The notes beneath the pieces were generated by a model, which ran no database searches, was not told the origin of the DNA, and saw only the letters and a program-made list of their open reading frames with translations. A program made the translations under genes and the position numbers. DNA of 64,000 nucleotides, taken from positions 5,717,501 through 5,781,500 of the forward strand of contig JAWUZG010000970.1 in the NCBI GenBank assembly GCA_036785705.1, in the 5' to 3' direction. The DNA comes from Acanthornis magna. Lineage: Eukaryota > Chordata > Aves > Passeriformes > Acanthizidae. Below, piece after piece: positions 25,551 to 38,817 of the stretch; within the stretch, counting starts at the first letter, position 1, and every line of letters begins with the position of its first letter.

Positions 25551-28500
25551 GTGATTTTTAAGTTTTACATCATGCTTTCATAAAGCAAACTTTTGTAAAA
25601 AATTGAGACAAGTAAGCTTGTTTATAGTATACAAAGACAAACTGTCTTTGTAAAATTCTCTTTAACCTGATGCTCGGGATTCTGCACTTTCAATATCAGC
25701 TCATGTGTGTACAGTCTTGCATCCTCGACTGTCCTTTGTGTGTATCCTCTGCGGCCCAGATTCTCACGCTGCATGTATTTTCAGCACCCATAAAGTCTAC
25801 GCACCTTGTTATTCATCTTTGCAAATGCTAGAATGTGAAATAGCTCATGCAAGGCAAGAGATTGCTTGATATTTGCAACTGTAACATTTCCAGGTATTAT
25901 TAGTTGGATGACAAGCTTCCTCCAAAACCACGCTCCCTGCAATAATGTGATTTCTCATCTATTTCTGACTGCTTAATCCATGTTTTTTTAAGTTTAAAAG
26001 TTAAATGTGATGCCTTTTGATACTACATTGAAAATCCAAGTAGCAGAAGCTCACCGGTCGGTGCTTAAATATCAGAGATAAGTAAACAGCTATTTAAATC
26101 CCATTAGACTTTTATAAATCCAGCACACTCAACATACAGAGCAACTCTGTCATACAGAGCACTGTATGTAAAGTGTTCTCTTCCTCATGCCACCTCTCCA
26201 TGAAGGGGTTGGAGGCTAAAAAGAAGGGAAGAAGAGTTGGTGACTGACTGAGATACAGTAGCTTCTTGAGATAAATACATATGTATGTATATGTTTCTAA
26301 CCTTGCTCCAGTCCAGTAGGGAAAATTTTACAAATGAGTGTCAATGTCCCTGGAGATCAGTATCATTGTAATACTTCATCAGCTGTTCACAGGCAGGTAA
26401 GAAAGCTCTTTTTGATGGGAATTATGAAATGGGAAGCAAAGCTTAATGTCATTGACCATCTATTATTTTCTGGATGGGCTGCCCAAGGAAAATTCATACC
26501 AGACAAATCAGTGCAATGTCTTTTGTTCTTAGAGTAAATTATAGCATCAGTCTTTTGGGGGAACCCACTGAATGCCAGTTTTGCTTTCTTAGTTTTCACT
26601 CTTCCACACACACATTGCCTGGTTACTCAGAAGCAGTGGGATGATGCTGTTTGTTGGCTAGATGTCTTATCTGTCACATAAGCTGACTGTTTACATGCTG
26701 CTTTTATTTCTGTATTGGTGACAACGCTCCTCTATTTAATTTTCTTTCTCCATCTTTCTTTTCCTAGTACTCTATACTCATGGTCAATTTGCTCTTTTAC
26801 TCTCTAAAGGGCTACTTTTTGCACCAAGTTTTGTGTTTATCTTGGTGTAAAAATTTCCATTGTTTGAGTTTTGCATTTTTAGCCATGCTTTTCTGTTTAG
26901 CATCTTTCTCTTGTTGCAGCCTGTAAGTAATTTGGACTCATTTTCTTACTCAGAATGAAAAGTGTTTCCTAACACCTTATTATCTACATGAGTTAAAAAA
27001 GATCCAGTCATAAACACTTGCAAAAGCCTTAAAAATGTCAAAGTCAACAAGCCACCAGTGGCCATCCTTGGCACACATAATGGCACACGTTGCTGCTGTG
27101 GAGTGAGCACACAACCTGACAGTAGCACACAATACACAGCTCTGGCTGATGCTTCCTCATAGATGACTTGGTAAGCAGTGCCAAAGACCTTTCCAGCTTT
27201 GGGATGACAGAAGCACCTGCTACAGTGTCTTTGTTGCAATTCTTTGAAGGACTGCTATCATTAAAAGATTTTGGGGTATCTATGCAAAAAAACATGAGAA
27301 TCCCCCTATTTAGGCACTTGAGTGGGATTTTTACACCAAGGACATCACAGGCTTGGAGTCATGCTGTCATCATTTTGCAGGGCTCATTTTGCAGGAAAAA
27401 AGGTCAATCATATAATTGCATATATTGGAATTATTGGAAAATAATGCAGTTGACATCCTCATACTCTTAGATGTATGAGAAGCAGTCCATTTGAAAGGGT
27501 TTTGGGATTTGAACTCCCATAATAAGTTTCATTTTGCTGTATGACTTCTGAGTGACTTGATATTGGAAGTAGGAAGTACAAATCCAGGAAACATAGAAAC
27601 ATAGCATGCTTTGGGTTGGAAGGGACCTTATAGATTATCTAGTTCAAATCCCCCTGCCATAGGTAGGGATGCCACTCACTAGACCAGGTTGTTCAGAGCC
27701 CCATCCAACCTGGCTCTGAACACTTCCAAGGATGGGACATCCACAACTTCTTTGGGCTACCTGTTCCAGTGTCTCACTACCGTCTGAGTAAAGAATTTCT
27801 TCCTAACATCTAATCTAAATCTCTTTTAGTTTCAAATCATTCATTCCCTTTTGTCCTACCACTGTCTACCTGTGTAAAATATTGGTCTCTCTCTTTTTTG
27901 TATTAAGTACTGTCAGGCCAAAAGGAGGTCTCCTCAGAGCCCTCTTATCCCCAGTCTTATTCAGACTCCTTCTCTTGTTCACTGGTGCTTCTTAGTCTTA
28001 GTTGGACCTTGATCTTTTCTTGTTGGTTATTTAAGGACTTGGAGGAACCATGCCATAAAGTTGTTGAACTTGTGAATGGCTTTTATGTGCCATTTTTTGT
28101 CACCTGCATGATAGTTTAATGCCTGCTGTGTACCAGTGATGTTTGTACTGATGAGACGGTGTACTATCCCCCATAGCTTTAGACATCTCATGCCTCAGTC
28201 TTGTGTCTCTTCCAGCCTCCTTGACGGTATGTATCTGGGTTCTGTACTCCATGATTTATTTTTAAGCTTTTGAGAGCTGTAAGTGACTTGAATGATTTTA
28301 TGGGCCAATTGTTATGGAAACCCTGAATCAGTCACCCATTCTCTACCCCGAGCTCTTTCCCCAGTGCAGATGGGGAAGTCCTGGATCTTCATAGAGGTGG
28401 CAAGGTGACAGAGGTACAAAGGAGTCCTGCACGAGGAAAAGAAAGCACCATACCCTTCAGGTGGCTTAATGTAGTGATAAAGAGTAACTGGTCTACAGGA

Positions 28501-30797
28501 AGGAGAGGAGATTTCTGAGGTCTGTAAGCAGTTCTGCTGCCTAGCTGTCAGTCTGTGGCTGACAGAACTGTTCATATCCTCCAGATACAGAAATCTTAAA
28601 ATCAGTCATGTAATTTCTTAAAAGCTGTAAAACTATTCATCATCTTTCTGCAAAATTTATTCATGAATTATGAAATTATTGAATTGCTCCAGTGGAAACT
28701 CTAATGCATTACTAGTGATAATAAATACAACCCTTATGGTAGGGTAGGTTGTTTCCCTGGAGAACCATGTAAGTAATTAAATATGAAGAGCCAGACCAAG
28801 ATGTCTCACCCATTCAGGAAAATGGAAATTTCTCCAGGATTCAGGCTGGATTACCCTGCAGGGGAGTGAGGAGACCCCACAGTATATGAGTTCTACATCC
28901 ATCATGCTGTTCCAGGTCTCCAAGCTCCATGGGAGCTTGAGTGCATTGGAACTGTGATGGTAAAGAGTCACCTACCCTCTACTGCCTCTGGTGTGCTTAA
29001 TGGGTATGTCTCTGCACTGCCACCCCCAGGATCCCTATCACATGGAGGCCTCTAGAATTTTTTTGGAGTTCCAGGGACAGGGACTCTTTCCCATAGAAAT
29101 AGGGATCATTTAATCCAAGAAACTCAGTCTTCAGTAACTGGGTTATTTGGAAACATTTTTCCTAAGTGATTCAAATATTTTGGTACTTTTAGTTATCAAA
29201 TAAAGGACCCAATTACCAACACGCAATACTGAATGAAACAGTTGATATTTAATATAAATTTATAACTGTTCATCAGCAGTAAAAATTCTTTTCACATTTC
29301 TTAGTATTTTAATGACTTGCTTTTAACAATTTATCTTTCTCAGTGATGGCAGTTCAAAACAGCAGAGAGACAGCCTGCAGTCTATGGCTAAGGCACTAAT
29401 CCTCTTAAATTTAGTACTGAATAGTGCATAAAAGGTATCAGTGTGTAAGAAATAATCCTATGTGAAAACCAGCCAAATAAAAAATCATTGGACATTGTAA
29501 GTTTATGCCCAGAGGCATGAAAAAGAATGGAAATTCACAGGATTGGTATTTACCTCTTCACTCATTTGGGGTATTGCAGTGAAACTGGTATAGATGCAGT
29601 CAGAGGAGAGTAGGATGGGTGATCTTTGCCTAGAAATTTCAGATTGAAGCCCCTGACTGAAGAAACCAAATACTTTACTGCCCACTTGCTTCACATTACA
29701 GCTGGATTTGATGGATGTTTTTTACAGGAATGTGGTGGAATGGAGGATTAGCTAATTCTCAGAACTGAAAATAGGATAAAAGTTGGTTTAGTTTTGATAT
29801 GACTCAAGCATGGCATATTAGGTGTGTTTTACTTATTCTCTTAAGCAGATATATGCGTGAGTCCTGTAGTACTTAAAAATGAATTTCTAGGAAAAGGTGC
29901 CAACATGGATTGTGACTGAGCTGAGTGCAAGTTGCAGGAGGGATTATCTAGCAGCTGTGCTAGCCTGCCTGCTGCAGGAACCGCCACCCCAAGTTTATCA
30001 CACAGAGTGCTTAAGGGCAGAAGCTCAGGTATCAGAAAGGATCAAGTGTGAACAGTGATGCTCAAACGCTCCTGGTCTGTGTGTTCACCCTGAGTGGAGA
30101 GAAGCAGCTTTCTTAAGCATAGAGATACTCTGTTGGTTTTGCCTTACCTCTTGAGTTGATTAATTTGCAGTGGCATTAAAGATTTTAAATGAGTCCTGCC
30201 TGGAAAGATACGTGAAGATCATCTGTATTTTATTGTAATGGCATCTTCTAAGACAAAAAAAAATCCTTTTATTCAGGGGAACCCTTTCTTAGCTGGGGAT
30301 ACATCACCCTACGAATTAACCATGAAGGAGGAAAGGAAGAAATGCGTCTTAATTCTTGGGCTATCCTAGTATTCTAATATGAGCTCTGTCATTAAAAACC
30401 ACCCCCAAGACAATCCCTGAAGAGGTCAAATATTCTGGTTTGGCTCTGTATGTTACAGAGTGATAACCATTAATAGTCCCTGTTCTTGTTCCACCTGTGG
30501 TAGCAAGAGCTCCAAAAGTGACTGATCAGTTTGGCTTAGCACAATCCTCTGTGGGCACCACCCTGTTGCAAGCATAAATAAGCACTGGGCTCCACAAACT
30601 TCTAAACCTACAGGGTGACCATACAAGATTCTTTATAAAACCAGGTCCATTACAGCACTTTCCCCAAGTTCAGGTATCTCTTTTCTAAATTTGGCAGAGG
30701 GAATAGCATAGTGGGTATATATGGGTGAAAATAAAGATATTTAGAAACTATTTCTTGTTGTTTGCACTTATATGTTCCTCTTTCTGTCTAATTTCAG
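25551..30797 (+). other. AMPH: AMPH intron 3
   Basis: This 5.2-kb AT-rich intron contains one antisense CR1 fragment at ~27589-27990. No further exon with matching phase and no RNA gene was recognised. Confidence 0.8.
27589..27990 (-). mobile_element. CR1 LINE 3' fragment, antisense
   Basis: On the plus strand it begins with the typical reversed CR1 end, a repeated ACATAGAAACATAG-like unit, then TTTGGGTTGGAAGGGACCTT. The usual order of reversed 3' CR1 sequence follows (AGAGCCCCATCCAACCTGGC, CATCCACAACTTCTTTGGGC, AAAGAATTTCTTCCTAACAT). It is 5'-truncated and diverged. The left edge is the element's 3' end and is reliable, while the right edge is approximate. Confidence 0.9.
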
Positions 30798-30892
30798 GGA
30801 TGCAAGATGCTTCAAAGAAGCTTACTGAGTCTCTTCATGAAGTGTATGAGCCAGACTGGTACGGACGTGAAGATGTGAAAATGATTGGAGAG
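30798..30892 (+). CDS. AMPH: AMPH exon 4, BAR domain
   Basis: This exon completes a split glycine codon and encodes MQDASKKLTESLHEVYEPDW followed by YGREDVKMIGE, residues ~69-100. The DWYGRED segment is a hallmark of amphiphysin and BIN1 N-BAR domains. It is 95 nt long, with one base borrowed from exon 3, and ends at phase 0. The acceptor is TCTAATTTCAG and the donor GTAAGA. Differences from the human protein are conservative. Confidence 0.97.
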
Positions 30893-32029
30893 GTAAGATG
30901 TACGGTAAGAGAGAAAAAGTATTTTGACTGCAAATGGATTAATCTGAGATGTTGAGGAGAAGTGTGCATCCAAAATTGACCTTAATCCTTCGTGTCATGT
31001 TAAATCCTGTTTTCTCTGCATGTAAATTATGGATCTTGTGAAGTGCAGCCCCTGCTGGCCAGATGCAGCCCTTGCAGTGACCGTTTTACAAACTGATATT
31101 TAACTCCCACTGAGATCAATGTCAGTGTAAGCAGAATTGGTTCTGATAGCATCTGACTGACAAGTTTTTATGAAGGTATCTTACATGCAATTTTACAGTC
31201 AGGATTCTCAATTCAAATGAATGTTAAAAGTTATCAAATCTGCTTATCCTTTTGTGTTGTGTAACAACTGTTAAGTCAATGGTTCTAAACGGGGTACCTT
31301 ATGAGACACTCACCTCTTTCTGACAAGGATATGGAATTCAAGGGCAAATTAGAGTTCAGGACGCTATTAATTTTTACCTTTTTTACCTTCCTCCAGTGAT
31401 TAGAGAAGAATAGGCTTTTCTAGACAACACAGCAGTAATTTGACTTGAGGTGCTCTGAATTGCCTGCTTAAACAGCCTCAGTTCTGGGGAAGTCTGTCAG
31501 CAAATGTGCTGGTGGTGACAAGAAAGTGCAAACAGTTGTCAGTGAAGCTTTTAACCACCTGGCATTCAGTTTGCAAGGCCTCTGTGATAATATAGTTAAC
31601 AGCAAACTGGAATACAGAGCAGTTTTCCCAAATCTGTGTACAGATTGCTTTTCTTCTCTGTGGCTGTGTTCTCCTACCCTTCCCTGCTACGAGGTGTTTT
31701 GTTTTTAAAAGCACCCAACTTCCAAATGATCTAAGATATGTATTTTTTGTTTGATTGGTTTAGGATCTTGGTATTATTTTAGGTTAAACAGTTGGAAAAT
31801 CTCCTGCTGCATCTTGCTGTAGCACCTCATCTTGTATCTGTAGACTATTAGATTTTACACTTGTAAATTTGTAGTTGTGTGTGAAAGGACCAAAATTTGG
31901 CTCTTAAGCTCTATTAGATGTAAAAATACAATCTAAACATGTTTTCTTAATAAAAGATTCATGGGCAATATTACAAAATCTCCTGATTTTTTTCTGTTCA
32001 TAATCACAAATGTAGATTTATCCATCAAT

Positions 32030-33875
32030 TGGAGTGGTGAAAGCTCAGTTAGAGCTTAACCTGGCCACTTCTGTAAAGGGTAATAAAATATGGTTTTATA
32101 CATACATTAATATCAAAAGAAGGGCAAAGGAAAACCTCCGTTCTTTATTGGACACAGGAGAGAATATAGTTACCAAAGATGAGGAAAAGGCTGAGGTACT
32201 TAGCACCTTCTTTGCCTCAATTTTCGACAATAAGACAGGTTGTACTCAGGACAACTGGCCTCCTGAGCTAGTAGACAGGGACAGGGAGCCGAATAGCCCC
32301 CTGTAATCCAGGAGGAAGTGGTTAGTGACCTGCTGAGCTACTTTGATGCTCACAAGTCCGTGGGATCAGATGGGGTCCTTCCTAGAGTGATAAGCGAGCA
32401 GGCAGAAGAGCTCACCCAGCCACTCTTCATCATTTACCATCAGTCCTGCCTAACCAGGGAGGTCCCAGGTGACTAGAAGCTGGCCAGTATGATGCCCATC
32501 CGTAAAAAGGACCAAAAGAAGGATCTGGGAAACTGGGAACTGTCAGCCTGACCTCAGTGCCCAGCAACATTATGAACAGATCATCTTGAGTGTGATTGCA
32601 CAGCATGTACAGGACAGTCTGGGGATCAGACCCAGCCAGCATGGACTGAGGAGGGGCAGGTCCTGCCTGACCAACCTGATCTCCTTTTATGACCAGGTGA
32701 CCTGCCTGGTGGATTCAGGGAAGGCTGTGGCTGTTGTCTACCTGGATTCCAGCAAAGTCTTTGATACCATCTCCCAAAAAATAATCCTGGAAAAGCTGGC
32801 AGCCCACAGCTTGGACAGGTGCACCTTTCACTGGGTTAAGAACTGGCTGAACAGCTGGGCCCAGAGAATGGTGGTGAGTGAAACTGCCTCCAGTTGGTGG
32901 CCAGTCACTAGTGATGTCCCTCAGGGATCTGTGTTGGATCCAGTCCTGTTTAAGATGTTTATTGATGATCTGGATGAAGGGATCAAGTCTACCATTAGCA
33001 AATTTGAAGATGACACCAAATGGATGCGAATGTCAATTTGCTGGAGAGTAGAAGGGCTCTGCAGAGGAACCTGGACAGGCTGGATAGATGGGCCAAGTCT
33101 GACAATATGAGGTTTAACAGACCAAGTGCCGGGTCCTGGACTTTGGCCACAATGACCCCCTGCAGCACTCTGTCCCCAGGCGGGGGACAGAGCGGCTGGA
33201 CAGCAGCCAGGCAGAAAGGGACCTGTGGGTATTGACCGACAGCAAACTCAACATGAGCCAGTAGTGTGCCCACCTGGCCAAGAAGGCCAATGGCATCCTT
33301 GCCTCTATCAGGAATTATGTGACCAGCAGGACTAGGGAAGTGATTCTTCCCCTGTACTCAGCACTGGCTAGGCCACACCTTGAGTACTGTGTCCAGTTCT
33401 GGGGCCCTCAATTCAGGAAGGATGTTGAGATGCTGGAGCATGTCCACAGATGGACAATGAGGCTGATGAATGATCTGGAGCACAAGTCCTGTGAGGAGTG
33501 GCTGAGGGAGCTGGGGTTGTTTAGCTTGGAGGAGGCTCAGGGAAGACCTTTTTAGTCTCTACAGCTGCCTGAAAGGAGGTTGTTGCCAGGTGGGGTTCCA
33601 TCTCTTCTCTCAGGCAACCAGTGATAGGACAAGAGGACATAGCCTTAAGCTGTGCCAGAAGAAGTTTAGGCTGGCTATTAGAAAGAATTTCTTCACAGAA
33701 AGAATGATTGTGCATTGGAATGGGCTGCCTAGGAAGGTGGTGGAGTCACCATACCTGGAGGTGCTTAAGAAAAGACTGGATGTGGCACTTAATGCCATGG
33801 TCTAGTTGGCAAGGTGGTGTTAGGTCATGATCTCAAAGGTCTTTTCCAACCTAGCTGATTCGGTGATTCCATGAT
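32030..33875 (+). mobile_element. CR1 LINE, 5'-truncated, with broken reverse transcriptase
   Basis: This is a non-LTR retrotransposon copy in the gene's own orientation. Translated pieces show the CR1 reverse transcriptase order: [46 protein letters not shown] and FEDDTK. Toward the 3' end are the usual CR1 pieces ending in [11 protein letters not shown]. The end at GATTCCATGATCC resembles the CR1 3' repeat unit. Stop codons and frame changes interrupt it: a stop at 32304, an in-frame TAG near 32472, and frame changes near 33020 and 33300. The first residue after F in the usual FADD site is Glu. Only the last ~1.85 kb of a full element remains, so it is inactive. Confidence 0.93.
32586..33110 (+). 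pseudogene. CR1 reverse transcriptase fragment
   Basis: This is the longest surviving open piece (174 codons) of the CR1 copy. It covers the palm region of a LINE reverse transcriptase, with the metal-binding Asp motif [11 protein letters not shown] and the FEDD site near 33005. Known active CR1 copies have FADD at that site. It runs out of frame at its 3' end, where the adjoining frame continues the CR1 protein. It has no start codon context of its own and is a relic of the mobile element, not a host gene. Confidence 0.88.
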
Positions 33876-35266
33876 CCCTCAACTTAGAGTAAAAACAAAT
33901 TACATATCTGTTCAGTTTAAGATATAAATGATCCTTCCAAAAGGGATCCACTTGAAAGACCTTATTCTGTATGGTAGGAAAGATGATGGCTTAAAGGATC
34001 CTTCAGCAATGTTTTTTGAGTCCATTAGCTTTCAGAAGACCTCCATTATTTTAATTATTTCAAAATTTGCATCAGCAAGATATAAAGGAAAACACACAAG
34101 ACTGGCAGTTGCTTGCTATGATCTAATGCTCTGGTGCTTTCTGGATGACCATGATTAAATATTGTGTTAATAAATGAGGCATTTCTTTCAAGCATGTTTA
34201 ATAGATTCTAATAATTCATTAGGGACTCTGTTAGAATAGAAAATTAATGAACTGAATGCTGGCATCACACAGCATTTATAATATGCCCTATAGTAGGTTA
34301 TGATAAAGCAAACACTAGGGAATAGCTTTCCAGACTTCTCAGTGAGGATAATGGCCCTGCAGAGCACTGCTTACACCTGTTAGCCTTCCTCCCATCAAAG
34401 GGGAGGCTGTTAAGTAATTTTTGAAATGTGCAAAGAAAGGGGGAATCAGGAAGTTTAATATATACTAATGGCTTGTTCCGCTGAGAACCCAGCACTATGT
34501 CTCTGTGTAACAGGATTTACTTATAGTAAGCAATCTCACCCATTGGGTCCTTGTCATATGAGCTGCATTAATATGTTCATAAAATCAGAAGTCTACAGAG
34601 GATTTCTCCTGGTGACTACCCCAGAGCTCCAAAGGGGACTGGGGAAAAGCACTGTACCTTCAGGGCAGCAGAGGATGGTGGGGGCGCGCATTTTGTTTAT
34701 TTTGCCAGCTGATGTTGGGACGTTTCCTATCTGTCATTCCAGTTTTCCAGCAGTGCAAGGTAGAGTCCTTGTCTGCGTCAATCATTTCATAAAATATACC
34801 TTAGTGGCACAAAAAATATGAGATGGAAAGATCTTTTCCTTTGTTTTATTTACTCTTCTATTTTCAGTTGTACTTCCTTTCTCTGTAAGTGAGGTTCATC
34901 ATCAGTGAACGTACTTAGACACAAGAGTTAGGCCAGGTTCAGATTCTGCGTTACTGATCCTCAGGGACCCGAAACCCCGAGGAACACATTGAACCCATGA
35001 TATCTTTATTTTTACATAACAGTTACTATTTGAAATAATGAAAACACAAACTAGCTATTAAGTTCAATCTTATTTTGTTGTGAATTAAACTTGCAATGTC
35101 AAGGTATTCCTTTTCATTCACCTTATGTTTGTGCTTTGATTTATTTCCATAAAGAACATTTTAAAACTTCAGAAAGATTAATCTTTGCCAATTACATTTG
35201 TATTTCTCCTACATTTAGAGTGACATTAAACTACTAAGCACATTTTTCTCCTTTCTACCTTTTCAG

Positions 35267-35362
35267 AAATGTGATGAACTTTGGGAAGATTTCCATCAAA
35301 AACTGGTGGATGGGTCGCTGTTAACGCTGGATACATATCTAGGACAATTTCCTGATATCAAA
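35267..35362 (+). CDS. AMPH: AMPH exon 5, BAR domain
   Basis: This exon encodes 32 residues from [20 protein letters not shown] to LGQFPDIK, residues ~101-132, in the BAR dimer core. It is 96 nt long and phase 0 at both ends. The acceptor is CTACCTTTTCAG and the donor GTAGAG. The match to vertebrate amphiphysin is near complete. Confidence 0.97.
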
Positions 35363-36601
35363 GTAGAGTAATGATTTTCTATAAAGGACGAGTTTTAAAG
35401 TTCTGTTGAGTTGCAAAATAAATAGAAAATGAGATTTCAAGCAAAAAAAATGAAAAAGGGTGGGAGGTGGAAGTCAGGCTCTCCTGTAATATATGTGTTT
35501 CTGACATTAGCAGGGCTGATTTTCAACGAGAACAAAAATATTTTTCATGGAGTAGTATTTGGAAGTAAATCAGCCTTTACAGAGGAAACTTTTATGCTTT
35601 TTTCTGCTCCTGTTTCTTTGGTATGAGATAATTTAGCTGATTTCAATAAGGACACATTAATCTCTTCTGCTGTTAAAATGCCAGACAAATTATGTGGAAA
35701 GCAGGCCTTTCTTTATTGGCTAGATGCACCCATGAGTATCTTTCTTTTATCTAAGCCATGGTTCCTGTCTTTTAGTTAGTTATAAAAAGATTTTGCTGTA
35801 CACATCAGGAGAGAATGTTATGCAGATTCTAGCTTCTGCCATATGCTGATCTGGTGTACAGTCCAGGGAGATGACTGCTAGATGAAATGCGTGAGGATAA
35901 AAAAGCATTATAGGTGAGAGGTAGATACTTTTTTGTGGTGGTTTATAACTGAGTAGGTAACACACAGTCATCTCCTTTGTCATTTACATCAAGGACTAAA
36001 GAAAAAATAATTTTAAAATACCAACATTACTGATGTACAGTTCTAAACTTGCTTTTAAATCAAACTGTGCTTATGCTCTCTCAGCATGTGGATTTTGCAT
36101 ATAATATATAGCTTTGTAAAGTGGGTATCAAAGTATATGTATATATATATTGAACTCCAGTATCTTAGCTATGTGTTAAAATAACTATACAGATAAGTAT
36201 ATTTTAGCATTTTTCCAACTCTATAAAAATGCATTAATTGCTGAATTTTCACAGTATATATAAGGGGGAAATATTGTGTTACCATGAGTTTAATAGGTTC
36301 ACTGATTCTGGAGAATGTGACAAGGCTTAGATAACACTGATACCTCAATTCTAAGGCCTGTAAGCCCTATGCCCATGAAAACCCTTTCCAAACTACCTGT
36401 AAATTGATTACTTATTTAAAATAATGTGATTAGTTTGTCTTTTTTACCATTTCCATGTTCCTTCTACATGATATGATAATTCAGTTATGAACAATAGATA
36501 AGGGAGAATAAAAATATGTCATAAACTAAATTGACAATGTAAGTAAAATGGCTTTTTAAAAAGTGTTCTTCATACTTATTTTCATTTCTGCCTCTGTACA
36601 G
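35363..36601 (+). other. AMPH: AMPH intron 5
   Basis: This 1.2-kb AT-rich intron has a short TA-rich tract at ~36135-36151. Nothing else was recognised. Confidence 0.85.
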
Positions 36602-36709
36602 ACTCGCATTGCAAAACGAAGCAGAAAGCTAGTGGACTACGACAGTGCAAGGCATCATCTAGAAGCCCTGCAGAGCTCAAAAAGAAAAGATGAAGGCAGA
36701 ATTACCAAG
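36602..36709 (+). CDS. AMPH: AMPH exon 6, BAR domain basic surface
   Basis: This exon encodes [20 protein letters not shown] and then [16 protein letters not shown], residues ~133-168. The KRSRK and KRK clusters lie on the positively charged concave face that binds acidic membrane lipids (family knowledge). It is 108 nt long and phase 0 at both ends. The acceptor is CTCTGTACAG and the donor GTAGCG. The human protein has Asn in place of the first Thr. Confidence 0.97.
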
Positions 36710-37095
36710 GTAGCGCAATCAGAAACATGTTGGCAGAAGACTTGGGGAGATTGGGTGGCATTTGTTTCTGTACAGAGACAGAGCACAAAGTTTCTCTCCT
36801 TTTGTTCTCTTAGAAATAATGATATCTCTAAGCATAAATATGTATTGAGTACTTTGGTGCATGTGATAAGCATGCTCAGTCTCTTTCACAATGGAGTCCT
36901 GTTTGAGCCCTAACTTTCTCCCTTGATGAGACTGAAGGGACAGCAAATCCTGTGTTGACCTCCATGGTGTGGGACTGAGTCACATCCTTTGTTAATAAAA
37001 ATTGTAAAAGACCCACAAGGAAAACCACACAAAAATAATTTTAGTTTTGTTATGTCATAGTAATTTCAGAAGTCACATGTTTCATTTTGGTTTAG
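36710..37095 (+). other. AMPH: AMPH intron 6
   Basis: This 386-bp intron is AT-rich. The frame of exon 6 stays open past the donor to 36913 by chance. No other feature was seen. Confidence 0.85.
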
Positions 37096-37181
37096 GCAGA
37101 AGAAGAATTTCAAAAAGCACAGAAAGTGTTTGAAGAGTTTAATACTGACTTGCAAGAAGAGTTGCCTTCTCTGTGGTCACG
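37096..37181 (+). CDS. AMPH: AMPH exon 7, BAR domain
   Basis: This exon encodes AEEEFQKAQKVFEEFNTDLQ and then EELPSLWS, plus two bases of an arginine codon, residues ~169-197. It forms part of the BAR coiled-coil. It is 86 nt long, with phase 0 at its start and a two-base overhang completed by exon 8. The acceptor is TTTTGGTTTAG and the donor GTAAGC. Confidence 0.97.
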
Positions 37182-38817
37182 GTAAGCCTAGAGAGATACT
37201 GTATGCAAGGCCTAAATGGGGAGTAGGAAAGGGAATGAGGGGATTTTGATGAGCTGATAGAAAATGGATTGCTGGATTCTTGAAGATTCCATCCATTATC
37301 TTTTTGAAATAATAAAAGACAATATGTATGCAAGAGCCCCAAAATACACATACTGAAAGTGTATTCATGCTTATTTCTTTCAATGTATCTTGGAACTTAA
37401 GATTCATTACCATATCTTCGTTCTGAGGTGCAAAAAGGTTTCCATTTTCTGAGTAAATAATTATGCTAGAGTACAGAGTAGTCTGTGGTGATTTGGGTCT
37501 ACTTATGGGTCATTTTTTATTATAACTTCATCAGAAGACATATTTTATTGTTTTGCACTGATTATGTTGTAATGTAAAACGATTTGATGGCATAGATAAT
37601 TCAGTCAAGGTGTTTAATCATGAATTGTGTTTATACAGAAAATGCAGACAATATGAATAGGACTACAAAAGCAGAAAAATAAGCATCTCATTAGTATGCT
37701 ATGTTCTTTAACAACTGACAGTCTGGAGTGGAACTGTGTTATGAGTCACTTTGTCTTCTCTGCCTTCTAAATTAAATCCTGTTAAATTTCAGACTAATAG
37801 AGATTTTCCTGCTGTGTTTCTGCCTATTTCCGTAAAAACCTTCTTAACATTTCAAGATATTTGTTTTATGGGCCAGCTAAAAGTAAAACTGCATATGAGT
37901 GATTTAGAGTAAGGGCCTTTTTACTTCAGTATGTGTATTGTGCACTAACTAGTCTCAGGGAAAGGCAGAATTTAATTTGAGCCATATGCATAATTTAGAA
38001 AGCAATTGCTTTTGGAGTCCTCTATTTTAGTTATTACAATTCTTCTGTAAGAAAATTACCTATTGAGTTGACATTTTGCAGGCTTATTCTTATTCCAAAG
38101 ATGATTTTTGTTAATAAAAGTTGGGAGCAATTATACATGAAAGTTTTAAATAGGAAAAAGTATAATACAAAACCTAAGAAAACACCTTCTACTTTTGAAA
38201 CGTAGAAGTATGTAATTATTCACCCCAAATAAGCAGATTTTTGACTACATGCACAGAAATGTCTAGTCTATATTAAATTCTTTTCTCTTATATACATGTG
38301 CATTTTTTTCTGAGCTGAGCATGGGACACCCACCCCTGGGCTGTACTGAGCTGTATACATTAAAACTGACCCCAGATGCAGCTGCATCACCTTGGTGCTG
38401 TGATAACATTTGGGCACAGGGGTTCGCATGGCCGGACTGGTACCTTTCTCCTTTCAGGAAATGGTTGTGTGCTGTCTGGTGGGAGATGGCTGCCCAGAGC
38501 ATCTTGCCTTCCATGTGCTTGTGCTGCACTTGTGACCATCCTTTTCCACTCTTCCCTTCTTTAAAACAAGCTGAAGACATCTGATGTGGAGTAGTCTCAA
38601 CTTGGTTCACTGGGCAGTGTGAAATATGTATCTTAACACAAACAAAAATAATCATTAACAAACTAGTCTGAAATTTTGACATTTCATCATTTGCTTTGCT
38701 GAGAGTAATAGTCAAGAATGTTGCTTGTAGTCCAGAAAAGTTAATTAATCTGCCTTTGTGGCCTTCCAACACGTGTATTTTATTCTCTTTTTCCTTCCTT
38801 TGTGCCATCCTTCATAG
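37182..38817 (+). other. AMPH: AMPH intron 7
   Basis: This 1.6-kb intron is AT-rich except for a GC-richer block at ~38310-38630. That block lies inside a 181-codon open frame on the minus strand (38263-38808), which has no recognised domain. I treat this frame as unassigned rather than a gene. Confidence 0.75.

Larger units (their letters stand above)
30893..35266 (+). other. AMPH: AMPH intron 4
   Basis: This 4.4-kb intron hosts a 1.8-kb sense CR1 copy at ~32030-33875. The remainder is AT-rich unique sequence with no recognisable exon. Confidence 0.8.

Noticed and set aside
36563..36913. 116-codon single-exon gene
   Set aside because: It is exon 6 of AMPH with chance read-through into both introns.
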